From Cavia porcellus (taxonomy: Eukaryota > Chordata > Mammalia > Rodentia > Caviidae), in contig NW_026947486.1 of NCBI RefSeq assembly GCF_034190915.1, forward strand, positions 81,324,044 to 81,388,043: DNA of 64,000 bases. Reading direction: 5' to 3'. Made by a program: the position numbers and the translations under genes. Shown one piece after another: positions 58,350 through 64,000 of this stretch. The notes beneath the pieces are model-generated. The model worked only from the letters and a program-made list of their open reading frames with translations, ran no database searches and had not been told where the DNA came from. How positions within the stretch are numbered: the stretch's first letter is position 1; each line of letters opens with the position of its first letter.

Positions 58350-58363
58350 CAGCAGGGGGCGCT
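58350..58363 (+). promoter_or_regulatory. CTCF-like motif, 3' edge of unit D
   Basis: cagcagggggcgct in the same extended context as the other boundary sites. Confidence 0.6.
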
Positions 58364-60339
58364 AAAGCATACCTGAGCAGAGAGGGACTTCCCCCTCATC
58401 TCTGTGTTCACTCTCCTTTTCATTCTTCCTTCTCTCAGAGCTCAGCAGTGGCAGCTGTTTGAGTCCTGTGACCTTGGAAAGCATTCAGATTTCTTTATGA
58501 AGGCCTTGATTTTCAGGGATTATTCAGTTTGAAAACTGATGTTTTATGTCTAAAGCAGGATGAAGGGAATTTCCTTAAGTGATTTCATGAGTGTATTAGT
58601 GAATATCATGCACACTATTGCAGGTGATAGATATTTTGTTGAGCTTTGTGAAAGTAACTCAGGGTATTTTACTAAAATACAATCATTGTCCAGGAAATCC
58701 TTGAGCAATCTATGAACTTCTAGAGCAGAAAGTAGCTCACTCCTAAAATTCATGAGGAGGAAATTTGTGGGTGGCACAGGGGAAACATGCAGTGGACATC
58801 TCTGTCCACTGGGCCCTGATGCAGAAAGGGGCAATGGATGCGGACGGCAGTGTAATAAGACTTGGATACAGTGCACACTCTTAAGAGCTAGAACTCAGGA
58901 ATGCAGCAGAGGTGGCGTACTCCTGCCATCCTGGCTACATGGGAGGCTGAGGCAGGGGATTGCAGGCTCAGGGCCAGCCTGGGGAACCTAGTGACACTGC
59001 ACCACGATAAAAACAATGGAAGAAGCTGCTGGAACACAGCGGAACAGTAGAGCACTGGTGAGCAGGATGAGGCCCTGAGCTGGGTAAAGAGTACCACAAG
59101 GAAAGGGCTACATTCATATACATTTGCTCTTAGAAGAAAGAAAATATAGGAGATGGAAAGAATTCTCAAAGATAACGAAATTGTTTCTTGGTCTCAAGGG
59201 GGTTAGCTCCATAAAGAGAAGAGGAATTTGGGAGGTTGAATGTGAGAGGAAGGAAGTGAAACGGGAAACATGATTTTAAAAAATGGAAAAAAATGGCAAC
59301 AAATATTTGCATATGGTTGAAGCAGAAGTGGTTGAAGGCAAGGGAGTGGATTTGGAAAAAAGGAATCAAAATATATAGAGGAGCAAAAGCCCTGTAATGA
59401 ACTTGATCACTGTGTCTATTGAAAGTGTGCCAAGAAACAAATTTCCTTGTTTCCCCTCTCTAAGGTACCTGTACTTCTCCCCCGTCCGCTTCCTAACTGA
59501 GACTCATTCAGGGTTCTTATGTCCTTCAGGAGAGCTGTCAAATGTCCCACAGACAAAGATCAACACTGCCACACTGAATTCTCTTAAAGCTCGTGGCGTC
59601 CTGGACACTTGTGACGCCTTGGTGCTCCCTGCCGGGAAGTCAGAGACCAGAAGGCAGACAGGGAGAAGGAAGAGCCAGGTGGAAAAGGGAGGAGGAGGGA
59701 GGCCGGGCAGAGGGAAGCCCAGACGGTGAGCAGGACGAATGGAGGGACTGGGGGCACAGCCCTGGCACTTTAGCAGTGCTGCTGAGTGTGCTCGTCCTGT
59801 GCACGGCCAGGTAATGCCTCCATTCTCGCCTTTCAGACTGATTCCCTACGAGTGTCCCTCACGTGGGTGTGCAGGAATGTGTATGTGCCGCTGCTCACGC
59901 ACACAGATATGTAGACAGTGCCTTAATTATTCCTGTGATGTGGCCTGGGCCATTTGTGGATAGATTATATGTTGCACATTTATGTGTGTGCTGTGTGCAG
60001 GGAGAAGTGAAAGCAGTTCCGGTCTATTTTCTCGGCTTTTTGCTCTTTGCTGTCAGGAACCCTCTGTTTATGAAGAGTTTCAAAGCTGTTCCCTCTTCCA
60101 GTGTTTCATTTATAAAGGGTGCTAAATCCAAACTCCTTTGTTAGACAGGGAAAGGGGAAGACAAGCAGCCCAACTTCAGAACACTTAGGACAAATGTGTC
60201 TGATTTGGACGGCAGGTTTAGCAGGGCAGCCCTGCCAATGACCTTCACAGACACAGTGATCTTCACGTTAGTGTCAGTCCCAGTCAGTCGTGCCATGTGC
60301 AAGCCTCCCCTTTAATTGTTATTAGTATTATTGTCCCCT

Positions 60340-60815
60340 GTTTGGTTTTTTGAGACAAGGTCTTACTATGTAGTTGAGGATGGCTTTGAGCTTGTGATGT
60401 AGCCCAGGCTGGCCTGCACCTGGCAGCGATCCTCCTGCCTCAGCCTCCTGAGTGCTGGGGCTACAGGTGTATGTCAGGGCACCCAGCTCCATTCTTGCTT
60501 TTCAAATGCCTGAACAATATTAGCTGGTTTCCCTGAATATCATTCTGCAATACCTAGATTCTGGCTTCCTTTCTTAAAGGTTTTCCTTCCACACTTCATT
60601 CACAGTGGCTTTTACAACCAAGTACGTCTCAGGAACAGCATCTTTAGCACTATTAATGTTATTATTGCCTCCTTTTTGGTTCTTTGAGAGAGGGTCTTAC
60701 GATGTAGTTCAGGCTGGCTTTGAACCTGCTATGTAGCCCAGGCTGGCCTGCACCTGGCAGTGACTCTCCTGCCTCAGCCTCCTTAGTTCTGGGGTTTCAG
60801 GCATGCATCACTTTG
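60340..60815 (-). mobile_element. Two B1-like SINEs
   Basis: Antisense copies at 60340-60490 ('ttgagacaaggtcttactat') and 60674-60815. The spacing sequence is itself partly duplicated, suggesting a local tandem duplication of about 330 bp. Confidence 0.65.
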
Positions 60816-61253
60816 TCCAACTCCATTCTTGCTTTTCAAATGCATGTCCAATGTCAGTTGATTTCCCTGAATATTACTCTGCGATAGCCAATTTCTGGCT
60901 CTCATTTTCAAAGGTTTTCTTTCCACATTTCACTAACCAGGGAACTTACAACCAAGCATACTTCAGGAACAGAGTCTTTGGCACTATTGTAATGTCCCAT
61001 TGTTCTGTATGAATCATCTAAAGTGTACAGAAAGCCAGGACCTGACCCTGCACTTGCAGCCCAGTGCTGTGCTCCCGCACCTACTCAGGACCTGCATCTA
61101 ACCTCATTCTCTTGTCACAAACTCGATCTCAGAGCAAGGATTCCCCACTGTGTTCATTGAAATCCTGCGAGCACATCTTCCTGGGTGTCCTGTGGGCCCT
61201 GTCTCCACCCTGATGCCCGAGGGCTCCAGACCCAACAGCCTGGCTTCCCCTAG

Positions 61254-61442
61254 GTGGCCTTTGGGTCAGGGCGGGCGGGCAGAGGCCCTAGGAGAGAGAA
61301 TGAGGCCTGGGCAGCCCCTGGCCCCTGAGATCCGTGCTGCCTTGGAGGTGGAGGCGGCACTCAGCCTGCAGCCGGGCTCTGGTGTGGCAGCCTTGCAGGA
61401 AGCTCTGTCCAGGCTGCAGGAGCAGGAGATGAAGGCAGTGAG
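61254..61442 (+). other. Second copy of the possible 189-nt exon
   Basis: Same acceptor, length and frame as 29331-29519, with a gtgggg donor. Here a further acceptor (ctcatag before 61589) would join in frame to a 30-codon stretch ending in TAG at 61677-61679. In the other copy that acceptor is destroyed. The gene is unknown and this is only a candidate. Confidence 0.35.
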
Positions 61443-64000
61443 GTGGGGCTGCTGCCTGTGCCCGGGCCACCTGAGCGCATGGCACAGCCTGGGCTCCACA
61501 ATCTGGTTCCCCGGTGCCAGGACCACTGGGGCAGCATGGGCTGCGGCTCCTTCCTGACCTTTGGACGGTTTGTTTCCTTCTCTCATAGGATCACCAAGTT
61601 CAGGGGCCCGGGATCCCAGACTTTAAGGAAGAAATGCAAATGGAACAGAGCTCTAGAGTCCTGGGTGACCTGGGTGTAGGCCTGCAGGGGAGGGACTCTT
61701 TGGCAGCACAGCTGGCCACACTGCATGGAGTAGGGCACCTGTCCAGAGCCAAGTGCTTTGCTGAATTTTAGGAAAATGTAGGCTAATTGGATTTAAACAC
61801 AGAACCCCATGTCCCCTTACCAATAATGCAGCCCTGGTGAGTAAGCAGAAAGGAAAGCACTTTTGAAGAGGCAGGTGGCTGGATACTTGCAGGGATTCCA
61901 CCCTTACAGCTCTGTGCACTGCCAGGAGCTGAGGGAGGGAATCATTGGCTGAGTGTGTCCAGCTGTGATTTAGAGTACACAGTTGGCCGTGGAAGAAATC
62001 CTGAATGCTTTCAAGGAAGTAGGGCACTGCAAAGTATAAGCAAACAACACTCCATCCCAGATTGCAAGCCTAGACCTCTGCTCAGAGCACCCAGAAATCC
62101 TGCCAGTGCACAGGCTCTGGAGGCACCAGTGGCTCCTGCAAACTGCGCTGGGCCCCACCTGTGCACTTCTGGCTGCAGGGCCTCCACACAGGCTCAGGGC
62201 TTGTGTGTGCTGGGCGTCTGCTGTGCACCTGGATGAATTCACACCATCCCCTGCCTCCTGCTCCATCCTCTTCCACGCTGTGTCTCTGGAAATATCCATC
62301 GGATTCCTCATGGCAAAATAAAACAATTTTATAGCGAACAGGAACGTTTTGGGACAGCTGAAACCCACGTACTTCTCCCTGGAAGAAGAATTTTGTACAT
62401 GCTCTGAGAGGCATTAATATGCTGAATGTTCAAAACAGATTTTAACAGATGGATGCATTTTTTTCAGGATGTGAAAAAGGACCCTGGGGTCTCGCAGTCA
62501 GCTACTTCCCTACAGTTTCTGTTTTTCCCTGTGTGACAGTGCTGCACTACACTGCTGAGCCTAGAACTCCACTTGCAATGTTCCCTCCTCAGGACCCCAT
62601 AGAGCTAGGAGTACAGGAATAGGCCACTGTCAGGCTACCGACGGAGGGGACCCTCATCCTCATACACGAGTATCAGACTGGAAAACACCAATCGGTACTG
62701 TCCAAAGTGCACATAGACAACTTTAGCAAGATGTAAATGCCACTTTTGCAAAAGAGACCTGAGTTCTTCAGCCACAGAGGAGTCTCCATACTCTCCCTCC
62801 TGACAGACTCCCTGGGCTTCCCTCAGTGAGTGAAGCTATTACAGTGCAGGGAGCCTGTGTATTTGGGAGACACTGTCAGCTCCACCTCCATACACATTCC
62901 CAGGGCAGGTGGAGAGGTTGCCTGCTGTGCCCTTTATGGGGCACTCTGAAAATCTCCTCCATACTATTTTTCACTTTGCATTTTTCTTTTTATTTTTTTC
63001 TTTCCTCCCTCCCTCCTTGCCCTCTCTGGTTTCCCTTTTCTTTTTTCCTTTTTAGGTCTGGTGCTGTTGTTTTTTAGTCACCTGGGTGGGTGCAGTGTGG
63101 AGTCTGAAGTGCTGTCTGACTGTCCTTGTACCACTCCATTGTGGATGAGTGCTGTCTCTCTTCTGTAGTCAAAGATACTTGATCTCTGACCAAGACATTC
63201 AGGCTGGTGGTGTTTCCACCCAACTTCTCAGTTAACTCCAGGCCTCCTTCATTGCCCTTAATCAAAGATAAGCTTCATGGACATCAGCAGGCCAGAGCTA
63301 ATGTGGACCTGGGAGTGAATGTGTGACAAGGGTGCCACTACTGTGGACCTTGAGGACTGCACCTGAGTTGCACAGAGACATTCTCAGGATTCACTCCAGG
63401 ACACTAGCATCCAATTCCCAGAGCACTGTTTATGTCCTGAAAAGCCTGTACTGCCCAAAAGGGAGCAAATATTGGTGGCCTCTAAAATTCTGTTACCCCT
63501 GACCATCCCCAACCTCACCGCAAAGCGTTCTGTCCGTGATGCCAGTGATTTCCTCCACTGGGGACAGAGTTTTCCTTCCTTGTTCATTTCCTCTCTCCCT
63601 GCACAGCATTAGAGTGTGGAGCTATAGTCCTAAGTCCTTGCTGAACATGAACTCCTGTATCTTCACTACAACAGGAACAGGGAGGACCACAGTGCGGTGA
63701 GGACTCCTGCATGGGATGAGCAGTGTGGAGGGTTTACATTTTGGCTCTGGAGTCTTTGGCTCCTATGCGGAGAAGGTAGACTTTCCCAAGGGGGTCAGGT
63801 TCCATTCACAGCTCCTCTCAGCAGGCACAGAAGCACAAATTCCAGAATTCCCTCAGGGAGCTGAGTAGGCTCTGCTATAAGGCAGACTGGGGAGCTGCGA
63901 ACCAACAGCTCCTTGGGGTGGGACCAGCGAAATCAGGAGCTCTTGCTCTGTGCAGACAGCCCTGTATACAGGGAGGGGCCGAGGACAGTCTGTCAGCCTT

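Larger units (their letters stand above)
58440..64000 (+). repeat. Second copy of the 27-32.5 kb block, cut by the window end
   Basis: Collinear with 27060-32525 to the last base. It lacks the 530-bp stretch at 29721-30250 and has an additional region with two B1-like SINEs (60340-60490 and 60674-60815) where the other copy has one. No recognised gene. Confidence 0.7.

Noticed and set aside
1..64000. CRISPR arrays, operons, bacterial origins or phage-like systems
   Set aside because: Split genes, SINEs, LINE and LTR content show a mammalian chromosome; no short regularly spaced repeats were seen.

Overview
The window looks like part of a mammalian, almost certainly rodent, X-linked Rhox (reproductive homeobox) cluster. 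The rodent reading rests on many B1-like SINEs, tRNA-derived ID-type SINEs and a solo LTR with IAP/ERVK-like ends. The Rhox reading rests on a homeodomain cut by two introns, the first after residue 30/31 and the second after residue 46, with a 46-nt exon between them. An acidic run precedes each homeodomain. I cannot name the species; the ID variant suggests a non-murine rodent. X linkage is inferred from the family.

Layout. All homeobox genes are on the + strand in a nested tandem array. Unit A (about 1-10.6 kb): a first coding exon (1934-2373) and a terminal exon (9092-9226), but no 46-nt exon. Unit B (10.65-27 kb): an intact three-exon gene (11179-17531), then a downstream block with a solo LTR (18404-18831) and a lone extra terminal exon (26135-26236). 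At 27-32.5 kb is a block with no homeobox exon, repeated at 58.4-64 kb. Unit C (32.9-37.4 kb): a second homeobox subtype with a disturbed N-terminus (33075-36325). At 38.2-41.1 kb is an L1/HAL1-like element on the minus strand. Unit D (42.67-58.4 kb): upstream sequence like that of A, an intact three-exon gene (44569-50389), and a downstream block that has lost its subtype-2 terminal exon. From 58.4 kb the 27-32.5 kb block repeats to the window end.

How it fits together. Type-1 copies (A, B, D) and the type-2 copy (C) have been reshuffled by unequal recombination. Because introns split the homeodomain, recombination can swap or remove the exon carrying the recognition helix. The terminal exons differ at homeodomain positions 47, 50 and 52 (V/N, N/K, R/E), so the proteins probably differ in DNA binding. 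A CTCF-like motif recurs at the 3' edge of each unit (10365, 26982, 37137, 58350). The Rhox family is known for germ-line, testis and placental transcription control; nothing here shows expression directly. Repeat boundaries and identity statements are by eye.
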